From contig NZ_CP102770.1 of assembly GCF_038561935.1 (NCBI RefSeq), positions 6,944,001 to 7,008,000 of the forward strand: a stretch of 64,000 nucleotides of DNA, in the 5' to 3' direction. Shown one piece after another: positions 8,147 to 17,072 of the stretch. The notes under the pieces are model-generated. The model was not told the DNA's origin, did not search any database, and worked only from the letters and a program-made list of their open reading frames with translations. Every line of letters starts with the position of its first letter. The first letter of the stretch is position 1. Both the position numbers and the translations under genes were made by a program. This DNA comes from Myxococcus stipitatus (GTDB taxonomy: Bacteria > Myxococcota > Myxococcia > Myxococcales > Myxococcaceae).

Positions 8147-9643
8147 TCAGCGAGACAGCGCGGAGACGAACCTGTCCCGCAGCGCTTCGGCCTCCTGGCG
8201 GTCGAAGCCCCGGCCCTGCAGGAGGGTGCGCCGGCTGACGGCGTGAAACGTCGACTCGAGTGTCTGGCTGAAGCGGCGCAGGTCCTCCGCGAGCCGGGCG
8301 CGGATGCCAGGGCCTTCCGGGGGCCAGGGCAGCTCGACGAGCAGCGCGGTGAAGCGGTCGAACGCGTCGTAGTCGGCGTAGCGCAGGAGCTGATAGCCGC
8401 CGTCGTGGAAGTAGGCGAGGAAGGACTTGAGGGCGTCCAGCGCCCGCTCGGCCGCCGGCACGTCGTCGGCGCGCAGGCAGCCCTCCGCCGTGCGGCACAG
8501 CTGGGCGTAGACCCACAGGTCCTTGCGCAGCCGCAGCGCGGCGTCCTGGGGGCTCACCAGCGTGTCGAAGACGCCGTCGGTCAGGCCGCCATTGGGCGCG
8601 AGCGCCTCCACCAAGGCCACCACCTGGGCGCGCAGCAGCTGCGTGAAGGCCGCGGCGGCGCGGGCGGGCGCGTCCGGCTCCTTGTCGACGTGGGCCAGCA
8701 CCTCCCGGCCGATGCGCTCGGACTCCTTGGCCAGGTCCCTCGCGGCCCGGAGCGCCGCGGCCTGCAGCGCCTTGGAGCCCGCCTTGGGGGACAGCTCCGC
8801 GTGCATCCACGTGGCCAGGGCGTGTGTCTCGCTGCGCACCAGCGCCAGCAACACCCTCACCCGCCGGGGCGTGGGCGGCGTGCCCTCCGCGTCCACGTAG
8901 GCCAGGTAGTGCAACAGGCGGAACAGCCCCAGGAACGCGGTGGTGAAGACGGTCCGCGACTCCTCCGCCATGGGGGCCAGCGTGTCCAGCAGCCGCACCG
9001 AGCGCAGCCGGTCGTACTCGACGCGGAACTCCAGCGGACGGAAGGGCCGGAAGTAGCGGTTGAGGACGATCTCCTTCAGCGCCAGCTTGCCCAGGTCCTG
9101 GAAGAGATTGAGGCGCGCGGTGGGGAGCTGGAGCAGGTGGTCCAGCAGGTTGCGCAGCGCGTCCAGGTCCTCGCGCAGCACGAAGAGGCTCTCCGGCGGC
9201 GTCTCCTGGTCCAGCTCCTCCTCGATGAGTGCGCGACGCACCCGGTCATCCGCCAGCTGGGTCTCCACGTACTTGCGGAAGACCATCTTCTGGTCGCTGT
9301 CCGGGTCCTGGAGGTGACGTGCGACACGGATGGCGCGGTCCATGGCGTCGCGGACGTCCACCAGCTCCTCGTGGAAGTCGCGGGTGACGAGCGGCCGGTC
9401 CTTCGCGTCCACCACGGCGGTGAGGTTGAGGTAGCGCTCCACGGCGCGCAGCAGCATCTCGAACTCGAAGAGCAGCTCCTCGCGGCCGTCCACGGGCACG
9501 CCGCGCAGCCAGCGCTCGCGCTCGGCGAGGAAGCCCGCGCGCGATGTCTGCGACGCCCGCATCAGGTCCGCGTAGAAGTCACGCGCGACGCGCTGGGGGG
9601 TGGGGCCGGAAGCGGGAGACGCGGGAGAGGTGGCCTGGCTCAT
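8147..9643 (-). CDS. hypothetical protein, conserved-looking partner of ruvB
   Basis: A 498-residue, almost wholly alpha-helical soluble protein with no signal peptide, membrane helix or recognised catalytic motif. The N-terminus is a Ser/Pro/Ala-rich leader; the rest is rich in Arg, Glu and Leu with heptad-like spacing. It follows ruvB by 12 bp on the same strand, so the two are surely cotranscribed. That association would allow a DNA-repair role, but the sequence itself does not show one. Codon use matches its neighbours. I do not recognise the family. Confidence 0.75.
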   Translation of the reverse strand: MSQATSPASPASGPTPQRVARDFYADLMRASQTSRAGFLAERERWLRGVPVDGREELLFEFEMLLRAVERYLNLTAVVDAKDRPLVTRDFHEELVDVRDAMDRAIRVARHLQDPDSDQKMVFRKYVETQLADDRVRRALIEEELDQETPPESLFVLREDLDALRNLLDHLLQLPTARLNLFQDLGKLALKEIVLNRYFRPFRPLEFRVEYDRLRSVRLLDTLAPMAEESRTVFTTAFLGLFRLLHYLAYVDAEGTPPTPRRVRVLLALVRSETHALATWMHAELSPKAGSKALQAAALRAARDLAKESERIGREVLAHVDKEPDAPARAAAAFTQLLRAQVVALVEALAPNGGLTDGVFDTLVSPQDAALRLRKDLWVYAQLCRTAEGCLRADDVPAAERALDALKSFLAYFHDGGYQLLRYADYDAFDRFTALLVELPWPPEGPGIRARLAEDLRRFSQTLESTFHAVSRRTLLQGRGFDRQEAEALRDRFVSALSR

Positions 9644-9655
9644 GGCTCGCGAGTG

Positions 9656-10681
9656 TCAGAAGAGGCTGCCCTGGGGCGTGGGCGGCGGCTGCTTCTTGAA
9701 GTACTGGTAGGTGCGATGCGTGGCCATCCGGCCCCGGGGCGTGCGCTGCAGGAAGCCCTCTTGCATGAGGAATGGCTCGTACACGTCCTCAATCGTATCG
9801 CGTTGTTCGCCCACGCTGGCGGCGATGGTCTCCACGCCCACCGGGCCCCCGCCGAACTTGTCCAGGATGGTGAGGAGGATCTTCCGGTCCATGGAGTCCA
9901 GGCCGCTGGCGTCCACCCCCAGCCGGTCCAGGGACTTCTTCGCCAGCTCCAGGGTGATGCGCCCGTTGCCCTCCACCTCCGCGAAGTCGCGCAGTCGGCG
10001 CAGGAGCCGGTTGACGATGCGCGGCGTGCCTCGGGAGCGGGTGGCCACCTCGTGGGCGGCGTCCTTCTCCAGGGGGATGCCGAGGATGCGCGCGGAGCGG
10101 TGGAGGATGAGCTCCAGGGCCTTCGCGTCGTAGTACTCCAGGCGCTCCTGGATCTGGAACCGGTCTCGCAACGGCGAGGTGAGCAGGCCCGTGCGCGTCG
10201 TCGCGCCGATGAGGGTGAACGGGGGCAGGTCGATCTTCATCGCCCGGGCCGCCGGCCCCGTGTCGATGGTGATGTCCAGCCGGAAGTCCTCCATCGCCGG
10301 GTAGAGGTACTCCTCCACCGCCGCGTTGAGCCGGTGGATTTCGTCGATGAAGAGGACGTCGCGCGCGTCCAGGTTGGTCAGCAGACCCGCCAGGTCCCCC
10401 TTGCGCTCGAGCGCGGGGCCGCTCGTCACGTGGATGCCCACCCCCAGCTCGTTCGCGATGATGTGCGCCAGCGACGTCTTGCCCAGACCCGGAGGGCCCG
10501 AGAACAAGCAGTGGTCCAGCGCCTCGCCACGGCTCTTGGCCGCCTGGACGTAGACCTTGAGCTTCTCGACGACGGGGCCCTGCCCCACATACTCGTCGAA
10601 CGAGCGCGGACGCAGGGAGGCCTCGAGCCGGACGTCCTCCGGGAGGACCTCTTCGGAGAGAGTGTCGGACTTCCTCGCCAT
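9656..10681 (-). CDS. ruvB: Holliday junction branch migration helicase RuvB
   Basis: A 341-residue hexameric AAA+ motor that, with RuvA, drives branch migration of Holliday junctions. Walker A is GPPGLGKTSLA, Walker B is LFIDEIHRL, sensor 1 is GATTRTGLLTSPLRDRF, and the winged-helix C-terminal domain ends with the usual Arg-rich RTPRGRMATHRTY. Two ATGs lie two codons apart (10687, 10681). The second matches the family start MARKSD and has AGGG ten bases upstream, so it is preferred. The gene lies about 3 kb from ruvC-ruvA rather than in a ruvCAB operon, and is coupled instead to the unknown 498-residue gene. Confidence 0.96.
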   Translation of the reverse strand: MARKSDTLSEEVLPEDVRLEASLRPRSFDEYVGQGPVVEKLKVYVQAAKSRGEALDHCLFSGPPGLGKTSLAHIIANELGVGIHVTSGPALERKGDLAGLLTNLDARDVLFIDEIHRLNAAVEEYLYPAMEDFRLDITIDTGPAARAMKIDLPPFTLIGATTRTGLLTSPLRDRFQIQERLEYYDAKALELILHRSARILGIPLEKDAAHEVATRSRGTPRIVNRLLRRLRDFAEVEGNGRITLELAKKSLDRLGVDASGLDSMDRKILLTILDKFGGGPVGVETIAASVGEQRDTIEDVYEPFLMQEGFLQRTPRGRMATHRTYQYFKKQPPPTPQGSLF

Positions 10682-10974
10682 GACCATGGGACCCTATACA
10701 GGAAGGCCCCGTCTGTCGCCCACATCCTCGGACCCTTCCCACGGGGTGCCTCGCAGGCCAGGCGGCCAGGGCCTGGAGCGCGGGCCGAGGCCTCGCGTGC
10801 GGGTGGCTTCGCGGAGGGTGAGGTCTCCCCGACGAACGCGGGCGAGGCCTGTGGACTGGCGGACGCTCGGACCCGGTCCTTGCGCAAGTGGACGCGCGGC
10901 CCTGTCCGGGGCGGGGGAAAATGTCCCCACCCACTCGACCCGCTTCGCCCTCCCCGCGCCTCCACGGTGAGCCC

Positions 10975-12054
10975 ATGAGCCAGAGCCCCGCCTTCCGCCC
11001 CCTGCCCTTTCTCGTGGAGGCCCACGCCGAGCCGCTTCCTGGCCCTCGGCTCCAGAAGCTGCGGCGCGCGGCGCTCCTCGCACGGGAGCGCTTCGTCCAG
11101 GAAGGCCCGGTCGCGGCGGTCGCCACCTGCGAGCTCGTCACCTTTCCGTATCCCGCGCTGTTCGCCTTCAGCGGCGCGAGCCTGTCACCGGCGCCCTACG
11201 TGATGCTGACCCACCGGATGCAGGTGGTGCAGTTCGTGGACACCGAGGGAGTGCGTCGCACGCTGCTCTTCAACCCCACCGACTACGAGCGGAGCCAGAC
11301 GGCGCCCTTCTACCATTCGCTGCGCGAGCGCTACGGCCCGTTCCTCTCCGACAAGCTCATGTCCACCCGGCGCGGCACGGTGCGCGGACACCTGGCTTCA
11401 CTCGGGCTGACCCCCGCGGACGTGGACTACCTGGCCTTCGACCACCTGCACCTGCAGGACCTGCGCGGCTGGCTGGGAGGCGGTGGAGCAACGGCGTACT
11501 TCCCTCGGGCCCGGCTGCTGGTGCAGCGCGAGGAATGGGACGCGGTGAAGGAGCCCCACCCGCTGCAAGCCGTGTGGAGCGTCCCCGGCGGCGCCGACGT
11601 GCCCGACGAGCGCGTGGTGTGCCTGGAGGGAGACACGTGGCTGGGCGTGGGCGCGGCCCTGCTCTTCACCCCGGGCCACACGCGCGGAAACATGTCCCTG
11701 GCGGTGGCGACGTCGCGCGAGGTGTTCGTCACCAGCGAGAACGGCGTCGCCACCGAGAGCTACACCCCGCTGTTGTCCGCCATCCCCGGCGTTCGCCGCT
11801 TCGCCGAGCAGATGGGCTGGGAGGTTGTTCTCAACGGCAACACGCGTGAGGACTCGCTGGCGCAGTACTCGTCCATGGTGGTGGAGAAGCTCTTCGCGGG
11901 CCCCTCCGCGGTGGAGCGCTCGTTCATCAACTGCCACCCGTCGTCGGTGCTGACCGCGCACCTGCTGGCGCCGGGCTTCGCGCCCACCATCGTCCTGCCC
12001 GCGCCCAACTTCGGAGACGTGCGCCCCACGCCCGCCAACCGACGCGCCGCCTGA
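10975..12054 (+). CDS. MBL-fold metallo-hydrolase with incomplete metal motif
   Basis: A 359-residue protein of the metallo-beta-lactamase superfamily. The first metal motif, normally HxHxDH, reads HLHLQDL: the two leading His and the Asp are present, but the closing His is Leu. The second metal segment, FTPGHTRGNMSL, is intact, and further His residues lie near the C-terminus (INCHPSSV). It may bind one metal or use a variant site; hydrolase activity is not certain. The Pro-rich start suggests a cytosolic protein. It is convergent with the ELWxxDGT lipoprotein, with only two bases between the stop codons. Confidence 0.8.
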   Translation: MSQSPAFRPLPFLVEAHAEPLPGPRLQKLRRAALLARERFVQEGPVAAVATCELVTFPYPALFAFSGASLSPAPYVMLTHRMQVVQFVDTEGVRRTLLFNPTDYERSQTAPFYHSLRERYGPFLSDKLMSTRRGTVRGHLASLGLTPADVDYLAFDHLHLQDLRGWLGGGGATAYFPRARLLVQREEWDAVKEPHPLQAVWSVPGGADVPDERVVCLEGDTWLGVGAALLFTPGHTRGNMSLAVATSREVFVTSENGVATESYTPLLSAIPGVRRFAEQMGWEVVLNGNTREDSLAQYSSMVVEKLFAGPSAVERSFINCHPSSVLTAHLLAPGFAPTIVLPAPNFGDVRPTPANRRAA

Positions 12055-12056
12055 CG

Positions 12057-13562
12057 TCACTGACATCCCTGCGCATTCTCGCCCGACTGCGCGCACGGCC
12101 ACGCGGGGCGGAAGGGCACCGCCCACAGCGCCTCGTTCATGGGCATGTCCCCGGCGAGGAAGAACACCTCGTTGCCCGCGCGAACGAACGAGCGCGGGTC
12201 CGACGACGACGTCCCGGGCGCGATGTCCGTCAGCCGGCGCGTCCGCCACAGCCAGCCGTCGCTGGTCCAGGCCTCACGGCCATGGCGCGTCGTCGTCGCG
12301 GAGAAGAACAGCCAGCCGTTCTCCGCCGTGAGCTGCTCCGGGTCGCTCCCCCTCGAGCCCCACTCGATGTCCCAGACCATCCACGTCCCCAGCGCGGAGC
12401 CGTCGCTGCGCCACAGCTCGCGCCCGCGCCAGCCATCCTCGGCCGCGAAGTAGAGCACGCCATCCATCACGACGAGGCTGGTCGGCAGCGAGCCCTTGGG
12501 CCCCGGCCAGATGTCGCGAACCAGGCGCGTCCCCGACGACGAGCCGTCACTGCGCCACAGCTCGCCACCGTGGCGCGTGTCCCCCTGCTCCCCGAAGTAC
12601 CCGTCCGAGCCCGCCACGAAGAACAACATGTTGTTCATCGACGTGAGGTACGACGGAATCTCTCCGGTGAAGTCGCGCACCTTCTCCGCGGAGCCGGGAC
12701 GGTCCGACGTCACCCACAGCTCCGCGACATCCGTCCCGATGTCTCGCAGGAAGAACAGGCGGGTACCCACCGCCGTCAGCGAGAAGAACACCCCCACGGG
12801 GGAGTGGTAGTGCGCGCGCGCCAGTCCGCGGGGGTCCACGCTCCACAACACCGCGGAGTCCGCCGAGTACGCCACCAGCGCAATCCGGTCTCCCCACGCC
12901 ACCAACCCCGTGAGCTGACGCCAGCCGGCGCCGGGCTGGAACTCGTGCACCAGCTGCGTGCCCACGTCCGTGCCGTCCGTGCGCCACAGCTCCTGGCCGT
13001 GCTCGAAGTCCTCCGCGACGAAGTAGATCCAGTTCCCCACGCGGGTGAGCGCGCGCGGCGCGGAGCCTCGCTCCCCCTGCCACACGTCCTTCACCATCAC
13101 CGTGCCCGCGGCGGTGCCATCCGTCCGCCACATCTCCGGCCCGTGCTGACCGTCATCCGCGACGAAGAGCACCCACTTGCCCAGCGGCGTCAGGAAGCGC
13201 GGCACCGAACCCATGGGCCCGGGACGGATGTCCTTCACCACGTTCGCGCACTCCGCGCCTCCAGCGCTGCTGCTCCACAGCTCGCGCCCCTGCTCCACGC
13301 CTTCCGCGCTGTAGAACAGCCGCCCCTCGCCTCGCGCCAGCCACTCCGGCTTCGAGCCCGGAGGCCCCACGCGGTCCGGTCCACACTCACGGCGCGCCGT
13401 CGGAACCTCGACAGCCAGCGGCCCCTCGGGCTCGGCCTCCAGCGCCGCCTCCACCCCCACGACACTCGAGTCGCGCCCCTCCAGCGGAGCACCACACCCC
13501 ACCGCGGTGAGCCCCCCCAACACAACGGACACAAACATCGGGATGCCACGCCATGCCTTCAT
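12057..13562 (-). CDS. ELWxxDGT-repeat lipoprotein
   Basis: A 501-residue exported protein. The ATG at 13562 has AAGGAG nine bases upstream, and the N-terminus ends in the lipobox-like GLTAVGC. The body is built from about seven units, each with a beta-rich core and the signature ELWRTDGT or a variant (ELWSSSAG, EMWRTDGT, ELWRSDGS, EAWTSDGW), followed by phrases such as IRPGPMGS and LFFVA. This is the hyalin-like/ELWxxDGT repeat family, expected to form a beta-propeller at the cell surface. Myxobacteria carry many such proteins of unknown function. Nothing shows a catalytic role. Confidence 0.85.
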   Translation of the reverse strand: MKAWRGIPMFVSVVLGGLTAVGCGAPLEGRDSSVVGVEAALEAEPEGPLAVEVPTARRECGPDRVGPPGSKPEWLARGEGRLFYSAEGVEQGRELWSSSAGGAECANVVKDIRPGPMGSVPRFLTPLGKWVLFVADDGQHGPEMWRTDGTAAGTVMVKDVWQGERGSAPRALTRVGNWIYFVAEDFEHGQELWRTDGTDVGTQLVHEFQPGAGWRQLTGLVAWGDRIALVAYSADSAVLWSVDPRGLARAHYHSPVGVFFSLTAVGTRLFFLRDIGTDVAELWVTSDRPGSAEKVRDFTGEIPSYLTSMNNMLFFVAGSDGYFGEQGDTRHGGELWRSDGSSSGTRLVRDIWPGPKGSLPTSLVVMDGVLYFAAEDGWRGRELWRSDGSALGTWMVWDIEWGSRGSDPEQLTAENGWLFFSATTTRHGREAWTSDGWLWRTRRLTDIAPGTSSSDPRSFVRAGNEVFFLAGDMPMNEALWAVPFRPAWPCAQSGENAQGCQ

Positions 13563-13841
13563 GTGAGCAACTCCTTGCCCTGGGTGGAGCACTGCCGCCA
13601 CCGCTGTGGCTGGAAAGTGTCACCGCTGGCGGAATTGACTACCCACTGTGGGAAGAGGGGTTCCCAGGGTGTCCGCCATCCTGCGACGCACGCCGACCCT
13701 TGCCACCAAGCGGACACCGGGCGCGTCGGACCCCCGACCGTTTCGCTTTCTCAAAGGAGAGATGCTTGTGCGGGCTAGTCCTGGAGGTCCTGAATTTGAT
13801 CTCCCCAGGTCAGAAACAACCCCCAGCCCGTCGAGAAGCCG

Positions 13842-14450
13842 TCAGGCGCCGGCCCTCAAGGACTTGAGTGCCTCGCGGAAGAGGGCCTGGAAGGAGGCGT
13901 CGGCCCCCAGCCGGCTGGCGGCGAGCTCCGCGGCCTTCTCCGCTTGCGGGGGCTTGTAGCCCAGGTTGAGCAAAGCGGAGACGAGGTCGGAGTGTGTCCC
14001 CCCCGCAGGTGCTGGCGCGGTCCCCCGGGACACCGCCTCCAGGTGGACGGTCTTCATCTTGTCCTTGAGCTCCAGCACCAGCCGCTCGGCGGTCTTCTTT
14101 CCGACGCCGTGAATCTTGGCCAGCCGCGCCACCTCTCCGCGAGACAGCGCCGCCACCAGCTCCGGCACCTCCATGCCGGACAGCACCCCCAGCGCCATGC
14201 GGGGCCCCACGCGCGAGACACCGTTGAGCAGGAGAAAGACGTCCTCCTCCGCCTTGGACAGGAAGCCGAAGAGGTCGAAGGCGTCCTCACGGACGACGGT
14301 GCGCACGCGCACGTCGACGGGCTGTCCCTCCGGGGGCAGCTTGCCGAGCGACAGCGACGAGAAGTTCACCCGGTAGCCCACGCCCTGCACGTCAATGACA
14401 GCGTCTTCGGCGTCCTTCTCCAGAACCACGCCACGCAGCCGAGCAATCAT
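13842..14450 (-). CDS. ruvA: Holliday junction DNA helicase subunit RuvA
   Basis: A 202-residue protein that tetramerises on Holliday junctions and recruits RuvB. It starts MIARLRGVVLEK, the family N-terminus. The paired helix-hairpin-helix motifs are visible (FLLLNGVSRVGPRMALGVL and LAKIHGVGKKTAERLVLELKDK). The C-terminal domain, after a short Ala/Pro linker, contains the NLGYKPPQAEKA segment that contacts RuvB. The ATG overlaps the ruvC stop as ATGA, indicating translational coupling. It is the last gene of the run from 16967. Confidence 0.95.
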   Translation of the reverse strand: MIARLRGVVLEKDAEDAVIDVQGVGYRVNFSSLSLGKLPPEGQPVDVRVRTVVREDAFDLFGFLSKAEEDVFLLLNGVSRVGPRMALGVLSGMEVPELVAALSRGEVARLAKIHGVGKKTAERLVLELKDKMKTVHLEAVSRGTAPAPAGGTHSDLVSALLNLGYKPPQAEKAAELAASRLGADASFQALFREALKSLRAGA

Positions 14451-15022
14451 CCCGCCTCCGGGCGCCGGTAGGACGGCGCCAATCTGTCCGCGAGGAGCGC
14501 CGCGGCGCCCTTGCGCTTCTTGCCAGCCGAGCCCGCCATGGGAATGGCGGCGCGGCCGTGGTTGAGGTGACACAGCGCCACGGCCAGCGCGTCGCTCGCA
14601 TCCGCGCGGCCCAGCTCCGAGGCCTCCAGCCCCAGGAAGGTCCGCACCATCCGCGCCACCGCGTCCTTGCCGCCCGCGCCGCCCGCGCCCACCGACTTCT
14701 TCACCTTGGCGGGGGGATACTCGAAGACGGGCAGGGACTCTTGAGCCGCCGCCAGCAACGCCACACCCCGGGCGTGCCCCAGCACCAGCGCGCTGCGTGC
14801 ATTGCGGAAGGTGAACACACCTTCCACCGCCACGGCTTGCGGACGAAACAACACGAGCTGCGCGCACAGCGCGCCATGCAGTTCCTTCAGACGAAGGGCC
14901 AGGGGCGCTGTTTCATCGACCTTGATGACACCGTGGCCCACGTGAACCAGCCGGCCTCGCTTCTCCTCCACCACGCCGTAGCCCATGAAGCGACTGCCGG
15001 GGTCCACCCCGAGAACGCGCAC
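14447..15022 (-). CDS. ruvC: crossover junction endonuclease RuvC
   Basis: A 191-residue dimeric endonuclease that resolves Holliday junctions. The acidic catalytic residues appear in family positions: GVDPGS at the start, VAVEGVF near residue 67, and the closing pair in ADASDALAVALCH. Lys/Gly-rich KSVGAGGAGGKDAV near residue 108 is also typical. It is 23 bp downstream of yebC, and its stop overlaps the ruvA start by four bases. The C-terminal basic tail (GKKRKG onwards) is slightly longer than in E. coli. Confidence 0.96.
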   Translation of the reverse strand: MRVLGVDPGSRFMGYGVVEEKRGRLVHVGHGVIKVDETAPLALRLKELHGALCAQLVLFRPQAVAVEGVFTFRNARSALVLGHARGVALLAAAQESLPVFEYPPAKVKKSVGAGGAGGKDAVARMVRTFLGLEASELGRADASDALAVALCHLNHGRAAIPMAGSAGKKRKGAAALLADRLAPSYRRPEAG

Positions 15023-15045
15023 CGTTTGCTCCGTTCCACCCGCCG

Positions 15046-15795
15046 TTATTGCGACAGGGACTCCATCAAGGACTCGTCCATCTCGAAGTTCGCGTGCACG
15101 TTCTGCACGTCGTCGTTGTCCTCGAGCGCGTCCATCAGCTTGAGCATCTTCTTCGCATTATCACCGTCGAGCTGGACGGTATTCTGCGGCAGATACATCC
15201 ATTTCTGCTCACCCAGCGACAAGCCCGCCGACTCCAGGCTCACGGCCACCGTGTGCAGGTCCGCGGGCGCGGTGCGCACCTCGAAGCCGTCCGTCCCCTG
15301 AGGCACGACGTCCTCGGCGCCCGCCTCCAAGGCCTTCTCCAGCACCGCGTCCTCCGCGGGGCCCGGTTTCACGGTGACGACACCCTTCTTGTGAAACATC
15401 CAGGCCACCGCGCCCTCGGCGCCCAGGTTGCCGCCGTGACGGCCAAACACGGAGCGCACGTCCGCGGAGGTGCGGTTGCGATTGTCGGTGAGACATTCCA
15501 CGAGGACAGCCACGCCGCCGGGGCCATAGCCCTCGTACATGACCTCCTCGTAGCTCTCCCCCTCCAGCTCACCGGTGCCCTTCTTGATGGCGCGCTCGAT
15601 GGTGTCCTTGGGGATGTTGGCCTCGCGAGCCAGTCCCAGCGCCACGCGCAGGCGCGCGTTGCCACTCGGGTCTCCACCGCCCAGCCTCGAGGAGACGGTG
15701 ATCTCCTTGATGACCTTCGAGTAGAGCTTGCCCTTGGTCGCGCCCATCGCGGCCTTCTGGCGCTTGATCTTCGACCATCGATTGTGACCGGACAT
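15046..15795 (-). CDS. yebC: YebC/PmpR family DNA-binding regulator
   Basis: A 249-residue protein with the family start MSGHNRWSKIKRQKAA and all three domains: the N-terminal helical region (LARAANIP-type LAREANIPKDTIERAIKK), the central GPGGVAVLVECLTDNRNRT segment, and the C-terminal EALEDNDDVQNVHANFEM. YebC proteins associate with ribosomes or act on transcription depending on the paralogue, and are often linked to ruvC, as here with a 23-bp gap. The start is fixed by the conserved N-terminus. Confidence 0.95.
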   Translation of the reverse strand: MSGHNRWSKIKRQKAAMGATKGKLYSKVIKEITVSSRLGGGDPSGNARLRVALGLAREANIPKDTIERAIKKGTGELEGESYEEVMYEGYGPGGVAVLVECLTDNRNRTSADVRSVFGRHGGNLGAEGAVAWMFHKKGVVTVKPGPAEDAVLEKALEAGAEDVVPQGTDGFEVRTAPADLHTVAVSLESAGLSLGEQKWMYLPQNTVQLDGDNAKKMLKLMDALEDNDDVQNVHANFEMDESLMESLSQ

Positions 15796-15854
15796 GAAGG
15801 TATCGCCCCTGGGCGGCCTTCTCTCCCAGCCCGGGGCGTGGAGTCAAACCCTCT

Positions 15855-16967
15855 TCAGTCCGCGTCCTGTCGCGCCGAAGTCGCGCGGTCGGGCTCGGAC
15901 TCCACCGAGGGCATGGGCTCGAAGAAGCCCGTCGGGCCCGACGCGCCACTCGCCTTCTCGCGCTCCTCGATGAGACACGCGGGCACGAGCACGCCCAGCG
16001 CGAACAGCCGCGTCGCGGCCTCGTAGGCCACGACCTCCGGGTAGCGGCACTCGAGCAGCGCCGCGCGCATCGTGCGTCGCCCATCGAACAGTCGCACCAC
16101 CTCGCCCACGTCCTCGGGCAGCGAGGGCAACTCCGCCGCCAGCCGCGTGAAGTCCACCGTCAGCCGGGACGCCAGCGGCAGGCCTCGCGCCCTCAGCGCA
16201 TCGAAGCGCTCCAGCGCCGGCAACACCGTGTCGCACAGATACGCCCGGTCCATCGTGAACGAGCCCTTGTGCAGCTCCGGCCCCAGCGCCACCGAGTACG
16301 CACCACTGGCGAAGCCCAACATGCGGCGGAACGGCAGGCTCCCGCGCTCGCCGTGGAACAAGGCATCCACCACCAGCCCATGACGGAACGCGAACCAGCC
16401 CTCCCCTTCCGCCAGCACCAACCGCCCCGAGCGGACACCCGACAGCAGCGCCCGCGTCACCTGCGGCAAGGACAGCCGCGCGGTGTGTGACGTGAACGTG
16501 GCCGTCCCCGTCGCGCGCCCCGACTTGAGCCGCGCCAGCGACACCACGTCCTCCACCGCCACCGGCCGCGCCAGATAGTCGTCCGCGCCCACGCCGCCCG
16601 CGAGGTCGCGATGAAACTCCTCCACCCGCCGGGCGAGCAGCAACACCGGCAGGTGCGCGGTGCGCGCGTCCGCGCGAATCTGTCCGCACAGGCCGAAGCC
16701 ATCTCCGTCGGGGAGCTCCACCTCCGAGATGACCAGCCTGGGCAACGGGCCTTCCGTGGACAGCGACTCCAGCGCGGGCTGAACCCCGCTCACCAGCAGC
16801 GCCTCGAAGCCCGCCTCCACCAACGCCGCCGCGAGCGCGGACTGCGCCCCCGCATCCGAGTCCACCAGCAGCACCCGCGCCCGGCTCCGCCCGCTTCGAC
16901 GACGCACCCCTCCCTCCGACGGCACCGAGGCCAGACGCGAGGGGTGTTGGGTAGACGCGGCAGTCAT
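15855..16967 (-). CDS. response regulator with DUF4388 output domain
   Basis: A 370-residue protein. After a Ser/Arg-rich leader of about 30 residues comes a receiver domain (ARVLLVDSDAGAQSA, with the phospho-acceptor region ISEVELPDGDGFGL). The acceptor position is Glu-Leu-Pro rather than Asp-x-x-x-P, so normal phosphorylation is doubtful. The C-terminal half matches DUF4388: LSLPQVTRALLSGVRSGRLVL, FAFRHGLVVDALFHGE, FDGRRTMRAALLECRYPEV. It heads the run with yebC, ruvC and ruvA. The start ATG at 16967 has no clear ribosome site. It is probably a degenerate signalling protein whose output works through protein contacts. Confidence 0.8.
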   Translation of the reverse strand: MTAASTQHPSRLASVPSEGGVRRRSGRSRARVLLVDSDAGAQSALAAALVEAGFEALLVSGVQPALESLSTEGPLPRLVISEVELPDGDGFGLCGQIRADARTAHLPVLLLARRVEEFHRDLAGGVGADDYLARPVAVEDVVSLARLKSGRATGTATFTSHTARLSLPQVTRALLSGVRSGRLVLAEGEGWFAFRHGLVVDALFHGERGSLPFRRMLGFASGAYSVALGPELHKGSFTMDRAYLCDTVLPALERFDALRARGLPLASRLTVDFTRLAAELPSLPEDVGEVVRLFDGRRTMRAALLECRYPEVVAYEAATRLFALGVLVPACLIEEREKASGASGPTGFFEPMPSVESEPDRATSARQDAD

Positions 16968-17072
16968 GGATACGAAATTATTCCAGCGAACCCAGACAAG
17001 ATCGCAACCTCGACACAAGCCCTCGGAATCGTTGAGTTTCCGTCACCAGCATGGCGCGGTAGGGTGTGCGGC

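Noticed and set aside
13762..13959. Plus-strand ORF with AAAGGAGAG just before ATG at 13762
   Set aside because: The ribosome-site spacing is too short, and most of the ORF is antisense to ruvA with Arg/Ser-rich composition expected of a shadow frame.
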